The notes: a model not told the origin generated them from the letters alone. Counted from the stretch's first letter, positions 9,074 to 20,798 are shown. The stretch is DNA of 64,000 nucleotides from Lathyrus oleraceus (GCF_024323335.1 NC_066585.1:531788582-531852581), one strand, 5' to 3'. Numbers and translations are program-made.

Positions 9074-10579
9074 GCCCTTTGTGGGTTAAGTTTTTGTTTT
9101 TGTATTTCAGTTTTTATTATGGCATTTTTATTTGTACTTTTGAATTTTGTATTTTGACCATGGGTTGTACTATTGGGGTGTTTTGTCCCCCACGAACAAA
9201 ATTTTATTTTTCAGTTAATATTATTTATGTTTGTTGTTAATTTTGTGTGTTTAATAAATTTTTGGTTGAATGAGTGGCAAACCCTTCTAGATTGGTTGCT
9301 CCTCAAGAAGTACCCAATGAAGGTGCATCCGAGCTTGGATGGCAATGATAAGAATAACAAGTGAATGAAGCTAAGGTACATGGTTACCGTCGGCTAGAAT
9401 TTTAGAATGCATTAGGAACTTTACTCTTTTTGGTAAATTGAATATTGTCTTTGTGCAACATAATTGAATGAATGTTTCATCTAGAACCTAAAACCACAAA
9501 GTGTGAGGAAACCTCCATTGTACACTTAAATGCTGGAGTCTAATAAGTTTTGTTGATTCATTTGATTCATTATTTGTCTGTTATTATTGTGAAATTGTGG
9601 AAGCAATTAGAAATGATCAAGGCACTTGTTTTCTTTCGAGCACAACTACATCCAAAAACAACTTACCTGTGAGCAGAGAGAGTATTTGTTAACCCCTTTG
9701 AGCCTAAACAGTTGAATCTCGGCTTGAAATAAAGCGAGATCTCAAAAATCTTTTTTTTACAACCCGGAAAATATTGATTATTGTTCTTTTGCCGTAAAAA
9801 GGTAAGAGCATTCACTTAGGTTGTGGAAGAAATGAGTTGGGGAGAACGAAAAAGAATCGGTAAATTCCACAACTCTTGAAAAAGAAAAGAAAAACCGAGC
9901 AAGCATAAAAAAATATATGTATAGAAAATGTAGAAAATAAACATCTATTTTGTACATTTGATGTGAAAGAAAAGAACAAAAATATAAAGAATGAAAATGA
10001 ATGCTTGCTTGGAAGAAAAATAGTGAAAAATAAGAGTTGAGTTGTGGAATATGTGTTGTGAAGGTTACAAATAAGAAACAGATGAAACAAGTCGAGTAGT
10101 GTGAATAATACTGTGAATGTCTCTTTTGCATCGGCACTTTCGTTTCAATGGCCTTAGAAATGACCCTTGTTTGTTAACCTGACCAAGCTTCAACCGAAAA
10201 GCCCTTAGTGATCTTTATGCTTCCACAGTACCATTTTTAATTGATTAGACATTGTATGAATCTGTTTGATTTCTTCATTATTTGTTAGAGAGCGAGATTA
10301 GTCCCGCGGTTGCAAACGCGCAAAATCTTCATTCCTCATTCGAAGAGGGGAGATAGGATGATTCATTCAGAAGAGTATTGTTGTAGATAGATAAATATTT
10401 TGCATTGCTATTTAAGTTTAAGTTCCTAGGTATTATTTTATTCGAACCGTTGGGAACTTGTATATGCGAATTTCGCTTGTGTTTGAGCCGTTTATCCAAC
10501 TTCGGAGAAACTGTTTCTTTATGCAAATCCTCTTGTCTTTCAAGAGGCATACTTTGCTTGAGGACAAGCAAGAATCTAG
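9074..10579 (+). other. Athila 3' non-coding region
   Basis: About 1.5 kb without a supported gene. It contains a purine-rich, A-rich tract (about 9770-10080), the phrase GTTAACCCCTTTGAGCC (about 9690; a similar one is at about 12708 in the outer element), and CTTGAGGACAAGCAAG before the PPT. The last phrase is also present before the outer element's PPT at 13448. Short frames on either strand look like composition artefacts. Confidence 0.7.
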
Positions 10580-10590
10580 TTGGGGAGAGT
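10580..10590 (+). other. Polypurine tract, nested Athila
   Basis: TTGGGGAGAGT abuts the 3' LTR. It primes plus-strand synthesis. Confidence 0.85.
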
Positions 10591-10825
10591 TGTTAGATGC
10601 CCAAAAGTGCTTATTTGAGCTATCATATGTGGGCATCTTTCACTCTTTTGCCTGGCTAAAATTGTCAAAATCACATTTATTTTACATGGAATGCGTACAT
10701 TGATAAACAAGCTTGGTGCCTTTGATGTGTTTGTTATTGTGCAGGAAAGGCATGAATTAATTGATAATAAAGACACAAGAGAATTGGCAAAGGAACCAAA
10801 GCAAAGGAGCATTTCATCTGCCAGC

Positions 10826-11194
10826 TCGCTAGGCGAGGATGTGGCGAAGCAAAACCTTCGCTAGGCGAGCTCCTGGCGAAAGGCTCCAGTAAATTGGTTA
10901 ATTAATTCGCTAGGCGAACTGAAGGCGAAGTGGCAGCGAATTCAGTCTGTTTTGGTGAAATGAGCAGCCAGCACTAGCTCGCTAGGCGAGGCTCTAGCGA
11001 GTCCCCAGCGAGCATTCCAGTAGCAAAACCTCTCAACCTCGCTGGGGCGAGGGTTGAAGCGAGTTCTTCGCTAGGCGAAGGTCTGTTCGCTAGGCGAACA
11101 TGACAGTTCCACAGGCCCAGTTTTCTCTGGGCGCAGGGGCATTTTGTGCCCATTTTTGGCCTTCGCTAGGCGAGCCATTCTGCTCGCCTAGCGA
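10826..11194 (+). repeat. TCGC-TAG-GCGA hairpin array in 3' LTR
   Basis: Same nine sites as at 1595-1963, shifted by 9231 bp. Confidence 0.9.
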
Positions 11195-11216
11195 ACGTGA
11201 CAGTTCTGCACTTGTC

Positions 11217-11222
11217 TATAAG
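11217..11222 (+). promoter_or_regulatory. Putative TATA box, 3' LTR
   Basis: TATAAG equivalent to 1986-1991. In the 3' LTR it could drive transcription outward into the outer element. Confidence 0.5.
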
Positions 11223-12095
11223 TAGCAGGTGCCACTTTTTGAGGCCAGACCACTTTTTACCAACTTTTCCATTTTTTGTACTTTCTCTTAGATATTTTAC
11301 AGCATTGTTAGGAGGGATTTTGGGTGCCCTAATATCATTTCTCTTCATCTAGCAACCATCTTCCACAAAAAGAAGGTGGATTCCCATCCAACTTCGATCA
11401 TTCGACTTGGATGTTGATCAACCCTCTTTTCTTACTTGCCGACCAAGCTACCATGAAAATGAGTAGCTAAGTCTCCATTTGTCAAGGTTAGATGTAGGTG
11501 ATTTCCAAGCTTTGTGTGTAAATGTAAGGATCCTCATTTGTAAACTCTTTAACGGTAAATATATGATGAAAACTTTGTTTCTATTTAAAAACTCTTTGTG
11601 TTGGTATTTGATCGAGAGATGTTTACCGATTCTTGACCTAGGTTTTCATCCAAACTTGTTTGTTAGCTAGAGATAGTAACGAATGATTTTGTTCACCATA
11701 AGGTTGAACCAAAACGTTGTCTTTTTGATAGATTGTGTTCGAGAGAAACAATGGATCAAAAATGACAAAACTCACAATGGGTGTTCGAGAGAAACGCATT
11801 GAGAGGACTTTGTGAAATTATTTATCATCTAAAGGAGTTTATAAGATTGTTGACCGAGCAAATGCATGCAAAGCAAATGTAATCATTGAAACCTAACTTT
11901 GACAATATTTCTCATATTGATCAAAACGTAACTTTTACCGCAATTAATTACTTTGTATGCAAGATAACTTGATTAAAACCCAAAACCCTAGTGTTACTTT
12001 AAGTTAAGATTAATTCAACCATTGAACGACAGTAATATCTTACAATCTCTGTGGATACGATAACAAAACCCGACACTTAAAAACTGTCTTCAACA

Positions 12096-12100
12096 GGCAC
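12096..12100. other. Target-site duplication of nested Athila, right copy
   Basis: GGCAC, matching 1355-1359. Confidence 0.95.
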
Positions 12101-13470
12101 TGTGAGTCACCCTCCTTCTATCCTGTTCTAAAGCATTGAGGTCAATGTTTAGTTCAAGTGTGGGGGAGGTTTTCCTATGTTTTTTGCCTTTATTTTTGTT
12201 TTGTTTTATGTTTTATTTTATTAGTTCCCAATTTTTGTCGTTCACATTTGGTTTATTTTTACTGTCAGGTATCATGTGTTGCATGTATTTCAGGTTCTTG
12301 GTATTATAGTTGGATGAGGTAATGATCAATAACGGTAGTGGATGAAATGATCACTCCAATTACTATTGCTTGTTGTGAAGGATCTTCCCAGAAAGTCGAT
12401 ACTCCTGAAGAAAAGATCGGATGCAATTTCTAAAGCTCAACTAATGTAGGTTCCCTATGCATTCCGAGTTGAGTAAGAAGACGCACCATACTCGAAGTAC
12501 TGTGGATGCTGTCAAACTTTACCTAACATGGTGAGTGCATAAAAAGCCAAACACATTTTTCATCATGAGCGATATTCGGGTATGTCTTTATCACTCTGAC
12601 TTTGCGTAGGTTCTCTAGGAGTTTCACTTCATGTATACACACACTGAGGCACATTGTTTAATTATAGCCCTGAGCCTTTCTAGCCATCCCGTTAATGTTA
12701 TCCTTTGTTAACCCCATTTGAGCTTGTACGCTTTGTTTGTCTAACCGCATAAATGTAACTCGTGGCCCAAAACACTTCCTTACCCTGTTCAGAGTCAATG
12801 TGATGTCATTAAGCTGTGTTAAATTCTAAGTTTGGGGTAAACCCCATAAGTATCAAAAACCAAGGTGAGTACGAAAAAAATAAAAATAAATAAATAAGAA
12901 GAATAAGAATGACCATAAAAAATTTGAGAAAATTGAAATATAGTCGATGGTTCGAAAGAAGCACTCACCGAAGGAAGAGCACTCAGTTGAAAAAAAAGAG
13001 AGAATATCAAAGAAAAACTGAGCAGTTGAAAAAGAAAAGAATAAAACACAGTGAAAAGAATATTAGCATTGACTCTGAACCCAAAACCACTTGTTTTCCT
13101 TTTTGTTTGTATTTACCACACCATAAACCAAGCCCCGTTACAACCCGAAATACCTAAAAAGTGTGTGTTGTGTGTAGTTGATATGAAAGGAGAAACTATT
13201 CAAACTTATGAGTTGATATTGCATATTCTGAATTGGGAGTGAAAACACTTTAACCCCGAGAGACTTGATGAGAGTGTGATGTAAGCTGACAGGTGAAGCG
13301 GTACCTCGATGAGGAAGTGCGGCAAAAAACTCATTAGGAAAAGCAAGAACTATAAAAGGGAGAGTGAAGGCGTTGGCAAAAGATCTCAACAGTATCATGG
13401 TAAGAATACAAATTTTGGGAAGTGACACTTTATCGTATAGGACATTACTTGAGGACAAGCAATGAACTAA
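12096..13470 (+). mobile_element. Outer Athila-like element, 3' non-coding region
   Basis: This continues the element interrupted at 1359. No credible gene is present. It shows GTGTGGGGGAGG near 12159, GTTAACCCCATTTGAGC near 12708, an A-rich tract (about 12870-13050) and TTGAGGACAAGCAATGAACTAAG at the end. These are features shared with the nested Athila 3' region. Confidence 0.75.
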
Positions 13471-13479
13471 GTTTGGGGT
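13471..13479 (+). other. Polypurine tract, outer Athila
   Basis: GTTTGGGGT directly before the LTR. Confidence 0.75.
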
Positions 13480-13765
13480 TGTGATCGGTCACCATTTTCA
13501 CTATGTTTTCGTTGCTTATCCGACAAGAAACCAAGGATTTTGAGACACCATGTACGCATTATGGTACCATTAAAGTTAATTTTCATCCCCGTAAGTTCTT
13601 TAAGCAATTTTATTAATTGTTAATTTTATTTTGTGTTTTCATGATTTTACGCTTCGATTGTCGTGTTTATGCCCTCCAGGTCCACGGAGAAGATCCAACG
13701 GACTCAATGCGAGAAAGTGGAAAGTTTCGGCGTTTGAAAAAAGAAGATTTCCTAGTTCAGGAGAC

Positions 13766-13953
13766 CTGACACGGCCACCCGTGTCACTTGACACGGGCCA
13801 TGTCAGGAGGAAGGCCAAGAAAGGACAAGAAATGCCCAAAATAGTGGCCTGACACAGCCACCTGTGTCAGGTCACCTGGGGCGTGTCAGCAAGGAAATAA
13901 CAAGGCAGAGAGCTGACACGACTACCTGTGTCAGCCTGACACGGCCGTGTCAG
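13766..13953 (+). repeat. GACACGG hairpin array in outer Athila LTR
   Basis: Five inverted repeats. They lie at about 13766, 13789, 13848 (arms CCTGACACAG / CTGTGTCAGG), 13912 (arms GCTGACAC / GTGTCAGC) and 13933 (CTGACACGG / CCGTGTCAG with no loop). Several arm differences from the 1168 copy are compensated on the other arm. Confidence 0.85.
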
Positions 13954-14049
13954 CCCAAAACGCTAATTTTCCAGGTTTCGGGCTTTTTCACCGGACTTGA
14001 GTTGCAGGGACGTTTTGGAGATTTCCACCTTCTGCCAAGGGATTTTCAC

Positions 14050-14056
14050 TATATTA
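14050..14056 (+). promoter_or_regulatory. Putative TATA box, outer Athila LTR
   Basis: TATATTA about 100 bp downstream of the hairpin array. The order is the same as in the nested Athila LTR. Confidence 0.45.
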
Positions 14057-14559
14057 GGAGAGTTTATACAAGAGCAAAGATCATCTTGGAATGAGGCAAA
14101 CACAATAATATCAAACAAGCAAGGATTATAGAGATCAAGGAATTCAGAGAGCAGAAGGTTTTCATGAGCGGAAGCGATTGAAGATCCACGCCATCCAATT
14201 ACTTGTAATGGGTATTTTTTATCTTGAATTTGTTTTGAACAATATGAGTAGCTAAACCCCCCAATGCTAGGGGGTATCCCTGATTTATAGAATTGTAATG
14301 ACTATGAGTTTACGATTGCATTTATAATATTGTTTTTACGATAATCTTTTGATGTACGATAATCTTATGATTATGAGCGATGAATCGAACTCAATATTAA
14401 CTTGCAGTCCTTGAGATCGATATTCGGGGAATTCCCCTTTATTACTATAACAGGAAAAATAGTACACTTGCTATTTTTCCGATCACATGTATTAGATGTC
14501 ACCTAGATATTACTATTGTACTCAATACCATATACTAGTGCTTTGAATAATATGATTCT

Positions 14560-16430
14560 AGATGCATATTATTTGGAGTGTTACACCACAAATGACTTAT
14601 GGAGCTAGAATCAGACTCTAGAGGACAATGTCCTTCATATCTAACAGTGTCAGCATGAGGCATACCTTCTTGAGGAGACTGATGTTATAAACCTCCCGAC
14701 CGCTCTCTGATGAAATATGAGGAGCACCAGTGTTAGAGAATTTCAAGCCTCCATCATTGGCCAAGTTTGATGGATGCAAAAAAAATCCAAGAGCATGTCG
14801 ACTCCATTAACACACAAGTTGAAATTATTTGAGTCTTCGATTCCCTAGAAAGCAAGTTTCTCTCGGAAAACTTCAGGGACGCAGAAGAAGTTGATCCATC
14901 AATTTCAGACGAGCAAGCACACAATGATGTCTGCCACCAGCCTATTCAATAATATACAAGGCCCTTAACAATATTTGAGGGAGTATCTCCCTTGACTTAA
15001 TGAGGCAACAATCAAGGTCATCCACTTTAACCAGAAGATGTTCATAGGAGTATTCCCAAATGAACAGAGGGTTCGACATTTAATGAATTCATCTCCTAGA
15101 GGCATGCAACTTTTTTGAAAAAGGTAGTGACACGCATAAAATACTATTTAAAGGATGAGGAGAGAAACATCGAGAATAAGGTTTGAGATGTTAAGGAGAG
15201 GACAAATGGAAACTCTGATAACTCACAACAGTCGCACATGCACCATTATACCTTGCATGTTATAGATAAATAACCTTCAAATAAAGTGGGAAGCCTGAGA
15301 ATAACTTCTCACCCTTGAGTACTTATAGTGAGACGATATGGCGTGAGGTCTTCTATACACACAATATTCTTCTTCTTTCATCCCCTAAGTCAGATGTCAT
15401 AAGGGCATGGACCTAGCATGTGGTGTAAGTTTCACATGGTCAATGGCCACCACACGAAAGATTACTACCAACTCAAGAAGGAGATTGGACGCCTTATCTA
15501 AGAGGGTCACTTGTACAAATATGTCATAGAAAGCTTCACCCAAACACTAGGCAAATCTAGCTCTTAGCGGCTAGATATCTCTGGAAGCCCTAAATCCAAG
15601 AAGGTCAAAGAACAAGAAATTGGGCAAAGGCAGACCCGTGCTTCACAGCCTTAACACCATAGCATGGGGTTCACCATAGGCGGGGATACTACCTCTTCCC
15701 ATATAAGGTACACATGCCAAATTTTGATTATGGAAGAATCACCCTCTAGTCCTAATTCAAGCAAGAATGAGGCTCTAGAGTCTAAGATCACCTTATGTGA
15801 AAGGGATAGATCAGGCATCCATACACATGATAATGACCCCATGGTCCTAACAATAAGGTGTTATGACTCGAACATTAAGAGAGTGTTAATTTCTCAATAA
15901 AGCTCTACATACATCCTCTACAAAGAAGCTTTTGAAAAGTTTCTCCTAGAGCTTTACGACCTCAAAGATTTTCAAGGCTCATTGGTAGGATTATCATGAG
16001 AATAAGTGAAGGTAAAGGGTTATATCACCTTGAAGACCATTTTTGGGGTCGAGAGAGTGCAAGGATGATCAACATAAGATATCTTATTATAGACGCACAT
16101 TCTTCATATAACATGATCATAGGGTTGTCTGCTTTCAACCAACTAGGAGCCTCCCTATCCATACTATACATATGTATGAAGTACCCACTATCCGATGGCC
16201 GAGTTGGATTTATCCAAGGGAATTAGGAAACTTCCAGGAGGTGTTATTTAGACAACTTGAAGCTTAAGAGGGTGAATATGGCCATGATTCAGGCCTATAA
16301 TTTAGACACACAAGAAGTGAAGTTTATAGACTTGAAGTAAAAAAGAGAGCCACATAAGATAGCCCTCAATTATGAATATTTGGCCGCCCTATTCCAGAGG
16401 AATGCGAATGCAGAAGAAAGAGAGGCCATT
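14560..16430 (+). pseudogene. Decayed Ty3/gypsy gag-protease
   Basis: Frame-hopping translation gives recognisable gag pieces: FKPPSLAKFDG, a QGP..YLREYLP.LNEATIKVI segment near 14955-15020, and a knuckle-like WCKFHMVNGHHTKDYYQLKKEI near 15423-15486. Protease pieces follow: LTIRCYDSNIKRVLISQ, SLVGLS, YLIIDAHSSYNMIIGLSAFNQLGASLSILYICMKYPL near 15845-16200. Many stops and shifts are present and no RT follows. The active-site D-x-G triplet region (near 15885-15900) is destroyed by a stop. This is an old fragment of a different Ty3 lineage from the two Athilas. Confidence 0.7.
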
Positions 16431-16701
16431 ATTTTCTTTAGGTGTTCTGTTATGTTTTGTTTTGGTTAAAATTATCATTTGGATTGGTTATCGTGAGGTA
16501 TCACATATGCCAAGTGTATGGTTTATTTTAAAACATTTTTTATTTATAGTGGGGCCACTCTTTTACCCTGTGTTTTTTAGCAAGGGAAAAAGGTTTTAAA
16601 TGAGGAGCCTCATTTTATTATACGAGTTTTAGAATTATATTTCTCTTGTTTTAGAGGAATTGAGGACTATAGTTAAGAATCTTATTAAAAATTATCCAAA
16701 A
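16431..16701 (+). other. Interval with no recognisable gene
   Basis: Between the gag-protease fragment and the 49-bp repeats. Probably an internal 3' region of the same decayed element. No motif recognised. Confidence 0.4.
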
Positions 16702-16945
16702 GGCAATAGTTTATGATGGATCCTCATGAAGGACTACCTGTCTACCATGGGGCAATAATTTATGATGGATCATCATGGAGGAATCCTTTCCACCCATGAG
16801 GCAATCATTTATGTTGGATCCTCATGAAGGTCCTTTTTGCCCTTAGAGGAAATATTAATGTTGGGCTTCCACTGAAAGATCTTTTACGCCCAAGGACAAT
16901 ACATACATTGAGTCAACCCAAAAATTCCCATGCCTCACCTTTATC
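16702..16945 (+). repeat. Degenerate 49-bp tandem repeat, about 4-5 units
   Basis: Units start at 16702, 16751, 16800 and 16849 with core GGCAATxxTTTATGxTGGAT and TCATGxAGG. Later units are diverged. Confidence 0.75.
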
Positions 16946-17018
16946 ACAATTATTCCTCTTCCTGGATCATAAAATGTATCGTGTGTTGAACCATTTAAAC
17001 AAGCAGTGAAACAAATAA

Positions 17019-17285
17019 CTCAACCTAAAAGTATTCCCTGAGGGACTCAACTTAAAATTCTTGATTGAGGAACTCAACTTGAAGGTCTCGCCTAAGGGAG
17101 TCAACTTAAAAGTAATGCTAAAGGAGCTCAACTTAAAATTCTTACCTAGGGGACTCAACTTAAAAGTGTCTCCTAAGGTACTCAACTTGAAAGTCTCCCT
17201 TGAGGGAGTAAACTTAAAGGTCTCACCGAAGAGATTAAACTTAAAAGTATTGCTTAAGGGACTCAATTTAGATTTTTGTATGGAA
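17019..17285 (+). repeat. 27-bp tandem repeat, about 10 units
   Basis: CTCAACTTAAAAGT-type units start every 27 bp at 17019, 17046, 17073, 17100, 17127, 17154, 17181, 17208, 17235 and 17262. Because 27 = 9 codons, the array reads as a 9-residue repeat (LNLKVSPKG) on the plus strand and TFKLSPLGE on the minus strand. Confidence 0.9.
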
Positions 17286-17289
17286 TCAT

Positions 17290-17900
17290 AAAACTAAATC
17301 CTTTTCATCTTAACAAGGCCTCGTGTTTGAGATATTGTACTAACATAATTCCATTTTGCTCAAGAGAAGGTAAACCAAAGGAGGGAAAGGCCAACTAGTT
17401 CAAGGAGAGCATCTATCGCCATCCAAAGTTGTGGTTATAGTTGCCTAGTGATCATAACATGCACTCGTTATTCGCAAAATTTTCCCCTTTGGTCGCACCA
17501 CTCGCCTTATGATGGGCTTAGTTGATACCACATGATGCACACTCATGAAACGTGAGAGTTGATGTGTCCTAGGGCACAAACAATATGAAAGCTTAGTCAA
17601 AGGAAAAAAGTCCATATATTTTTTAAAGAATAGGAAAAATAACAATTCCACGCTCATAAGAGGGGCAAAATAATCACCCATTGGATTCAAGGATCCATGC
17701 CCAGTAAACCTCTATAAATATATCAACCACGAGGTTGATAAGGGAGGGGACTCAATTCGTTCATAAACCACATAGATACAAAATGTTTCACCACCCTCGT
17801 GTGAGCTTTCTCTAACATCAACAACAATCCTAAAACCCTCAGACATCCATACACAACTATGGTTTATCCCCCAATTGTACTTTTAACAAGTACAATATCT
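17290..17900 (+). repeat. LTR fragment of an old Ty3/gypsy element
   Basis: 17340-17570 aligns with 24946-25178 (phrases GAAGGTAAACCAAAGGAG, TCGCACCACTCGCCTTATG, TCATGAAACGTGAGAGTT), so both are pieces of one repeat family. Downstream, CTATAAATATATC at 17712 looks like the LTR promoter. Ends are not defined. Confidence 0.65.
17713..17720 (+). promoter_or_regulatory. TATA box of old LTR fragment
   Basis: TATAAATA in GTAAACCTCTATAAATATA. Probably inert now. Confidence 0.5.
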
Positions 17901-18012
17901 TCACACAAATCACACAGTTTAAATAACTTTGGTCCATAATAGGAAATGCTGAAAAATATAAAAGGGGATATAAACCATTGAATTCAAGATGAGTGATTGA
18001 AATGGAGGAATG

Positions 18013-18830
18013 CCTCCTTACCTTTTTACTTTAATTTTGGATGTACTCGCGAAACACATTCAAGAGATAGCAATAAGATGTATGATTTTTATAGATGATA
18101 TCGTCCTACATGGGGATTTAAAGGGGGATTAAAATGAGAGGTTGAAGGTTTTGACACAAGCCTTAGAAAAGCAAGGCTTCCGCCAAAATAGAAGTAAGAC
18201 GAAATATAAGGAATAAGTTTTTCTAACCCAGAGGTAAAATTTGAAGAACATGTCATCCCTTAAGTCACGTGGTTTAAATATATTGAGTCGATAATACAGA
18301 ATTAGGGAGAAATGAAAGAGGATGAAAGCCATCAAATTCAAGTTGGGTGGCTGAAATAGAGGAGGTTCTCAGGGACTTTATGTGACACAAAAATACAATT
18401 AAAGTTGAAAGGAATTTTTTATCGGACAACGGTAATAACTACGATGTTGTAAGGGAGAAAATGTTGGATGGTTAAGAATTAACACGCAAGTAAAATTAGT
18501 AGTAGAAATGAGAGTGTGGTGTTGGATGTATGGTGCGACTAGACTGGATAAGATTAAAATTGACAACATTAGAGAGAATATTAAAATAACTCCTATAGTA
18601 AAAAAGATGTTGGAAAATATGCTAAGTGGTTTGGGTATATGGAAAAAAGACTTGTAAATTTTATTGTAAGGAAAGGAAATTAGATGGAGAAAAATCAAAC
18701 TACTAGAGTTAGTGAAAAACCTATAAAACTTATAAGATAAATTATTTTAAAAAAAATTCAATACTAACAAATTGGATAGAAACATAGGATTAGATTATTA
18801 TGACAAAATTTATTGTTGTTGTTGATAAAT
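18013..18830 (+). pseudogene. RTE-clade LINE reverse transcriptase remnant
   Basis: Broken frames give the RT catalytic neighbourhood (MIFIDDIVLHGD near 18080-18115, with a DD pair), then LTQALEKQGFRQNRSKTKY and the C-terminal RTE signature (IQVGWLK, LCDTKIQLKLKG, FYRTTVITTML, AKWFGYMEKRLVN). The end TTATTGTTGTTGTTGATAA near 18810-18828 fits the short-repeat tail of RTE LINEs. The 5' part, including the endonuclease, is missing, as is usual for truncated LINE copies. Many stops; inactive. Confidence 0.75.
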
Positions 18831-19559
18831 ATATTAATAAAGATAAAGAAAAATCATTTGTTGCTACGAGACAAGTATTTGAATTATAAAAGTAAATCCA
18901 CTTCAAAATCGCAAAAGATAATTTCGAAAATAGTATATTTATTTTAACATTCGAGAAGAGGGAGAACTATAATTCAAATTTATCTAAAAAAAAAGAAAAT
19001 TTAAATTTACTCTTAAGAAAATATAGTATTCATCCCATTTTTTGTTCATACTTAACATAATAACAACATCTAGCACAAACTCGCGCGATAACACTTAACA
19101 ATAATCCATTCATACTTAAAATTTATAATGCTATTTTATTTGAAAATGAGTTATTAAAAAAGGTGTTGGAGTTGTTTCGAAAAAAGAAGGGCGTTGGAGT
19201 CGATATCTCATTAATTAAATAAATGTTTGTTTGCCATTAATGAATTAATTATTATTTTTTGATATTTTTAAATAAAAAATAAGAATAATTATAAAATATT
19301 TGTTTTATTATAATATAAAAACATACATGAAAAATGTTTAGGATTAAAAAGTTATTTTTTTAAGACCGAAGAAATAGATATAATTAATATTTTTTAATAT
19401 CATCAAAATACAAAATCAATAAAGGACACATTTCTCGTCAGTAATCAAAAAGAAAAAAAAATCAAGTGATACATTTTTCACTAACAATTAAAAAAAACCA
19501 AAATAAATAGTTTCAACTAATAAAAATACACATCTATTATTTATTATTAGTAAAATACA
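18831..19559. other. AT-rich intergenic sequence
   Basis: No gene supported. Long A and T runs and short degenerate repeats of the ACAAATATTTATCACT type. These also appear at 22440-22560 and 24650-24870. Confidence 0.6.
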
Positions 19560-20213
19560 CAAGACAAATTAATATCACTTATACATGAAAAGTGCAAGGC
19601 ACATATATTAATATAAAAAAAAATTACGACACAAATATTTATCATTAAACATAAAAATAAAAATAAAAGGAGATAAACATTTTCCATTGATATATATTAA
19701 AAAAATAAAGGAAAAATACTTGTCACTAATATATAAAAAACTCGAGATAAGTATTTCAACGACAAAACTAAGTCCGCTTTAAATCAAATGGCAATGCAAA
19801 TCAAATGATTTTCTTATAAAATCATTACAAAAAAGTTTGCACAAAGATAATTAGACGATGATATTATAGAACTAGATCCACAGTCCATAATGATATGAGA
19901 AATATAAACTTTTATTGATACGATAATAAGGCATACATGAGAACGATGCTATAACAACACAAGCAATATGCAATAATTCAAATGCGTTTAAAGGAAGAGA
20001 GATTCCTTAAGTATTCCGAAAACTGATCCAACACAACAGCTTCATAATTGTTATAAGATGAACCGCTTTTGGTAGAAAGAGTGAGGTGGTAGTTGGTCTG
20101 GAAGACAACCTGTAATTTATCCTTGACATCCTGTGATTCACCTTTGATAAGATTCTCAAACTCCAATGTTGCTCCTTCTTGCTTGTCGTACAGGTCGACT
20201 GCGGATCGGGCAA
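19560..20213. repeat. Duplicated cystatin segment, copy A
   Basis: Aligns with 22440-23219 (copy B) from an AT-rich 3' flank into the cystatin reading frame. Similarity stops abruptly after GATCGGGCAA at 20213. Copy B carries the long (TA)n expansion that copy A lacks. Confidence 0.85.
19978..20213 (-). pseudogene. 5'-truncated cystatin copy
   Basis: The 3' two thirds of the cystatin gene at 22983-23339, starting inside the ARSAVDLYDKQ helix and ending at the same stop (SSFKRI). The visible reading frame is uninterrupted, with a few substitutions (NYRL to NYHL, SAKSGSSS to STKSGSSY). The signal peptide, Gly-Gly motif and promoter are gone, replaced at 20214 by unrelated DNA. It could only be expressed as a fusion, for which I see no evidence. 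Confidence 0.85.
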
Positions 20214-20798
20214 GGATTACCGTAGGAAGACTTATATTATCAATCCCCTAAGGGTTGTTACTAGGGTCCTACCCAGATAAGACTAATCCTGAAGGATTAC
20301 CGTAGGAAGACTTGCTCCTTCTCATGTTAAAACAAGGGTATGGTCCATGATTCTAGGGTTACTATCTTAAACTTTAGATCTCAAAAGTGAGGGGATTGAG
20401 TTGTCTAAAAATAGAGCTAGCCTATCATAAGAAGACTCCCTAAACTAGGATGTACTTGCATATTACCCTTACCTATCCTAAAAAAACTTAAATAAAAAAA
20501 ATCATATCATCATTTTTTGAATTCAATCATTTCAGGAATCTTAATCATCATTCAAGCACCTTAAGTATAATAGAATCCGTTAAAAAGAAAATCCTTAAGT
20601 TCAAGATAAGGGATTCCAAGACTGATAACCGAAGGAACTATGTCACGATCTTGAGAAAACATAGGAAGAACTCCCTAAATTACAAATATGGAAAGGTCTT
20701 AGACCTCTTGAGTGTCCCTATGCAAAAAGAAGCCTTGACTACCCCTAACACAACTCTTTGACCCTACACTTAAGTGTTTCTTGTTTCAAGATTCCTAA
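20214..20798 (+). other. Insert between the cystatin copies, left part
   Basis: No gene. GGATTACCGTAGGAAGACTT occurs at 20214 and again at 20294. This probably belongs to the untranslated leader of the element supplying the plant-mobile-domain ORF. Confidence 0.5.

Larger units (their letters stand above)
1360..12095 (+). mobile_element. Nested Athila-clade Ty3/gypsy retrotransposon, structurally complete
   Basis: A 10,736-bp element with TG...CA LTRs of exactly 1505 bp at both ends, 5-bp target duplication GGCAC, a tRNA-Asp PBS at 2868, gag-PR-RT-RNase H-INT in order, and a purine-rich PPT at 10580-10590. By eye the LTRs differ at one position (G versus A near 2791/12022), so the insertion is recent. 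Coding capacity is broken by four -1 frameshifts. The lineage is inferred from the PBS, the long 3' non-coding region after INT, the protease type and the post-pol block. Confidence 0.95.
10591..12095 (+). repeat. 3' LTR of nested Athila
   Basis: 1505 bp, identical to the 5' LTR except for one transition that I found by eye (near 12022). Same TG...CA ends. Confidence 0.97.
13480..14487 (+). repeat. 3' LTR of outer Athila-like element
   Basis: 1008 bp. It begins TGTGATCGG and ends CCGATCACA, a 9-bp perfect terminal inverted repeat, directly after the PPT. The partner LTR is outside the window, so the target duplication (14488-14492, TGTAT) cannot be checked. Confidence 0.88.

Noticed and set aside
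12819..13250. Several short frames in the A-rich tract of the outer Athila
   Set aside because: Low-complexity Lys/Phe-rich translation, with no conservation with the nested Athila's equivalent region.
17019..17285. Regularly spaced repeats resembling a CRISPR array
   Set aside because: Units are contiguous with no unique spacers, and this is plant nuclear DNA.
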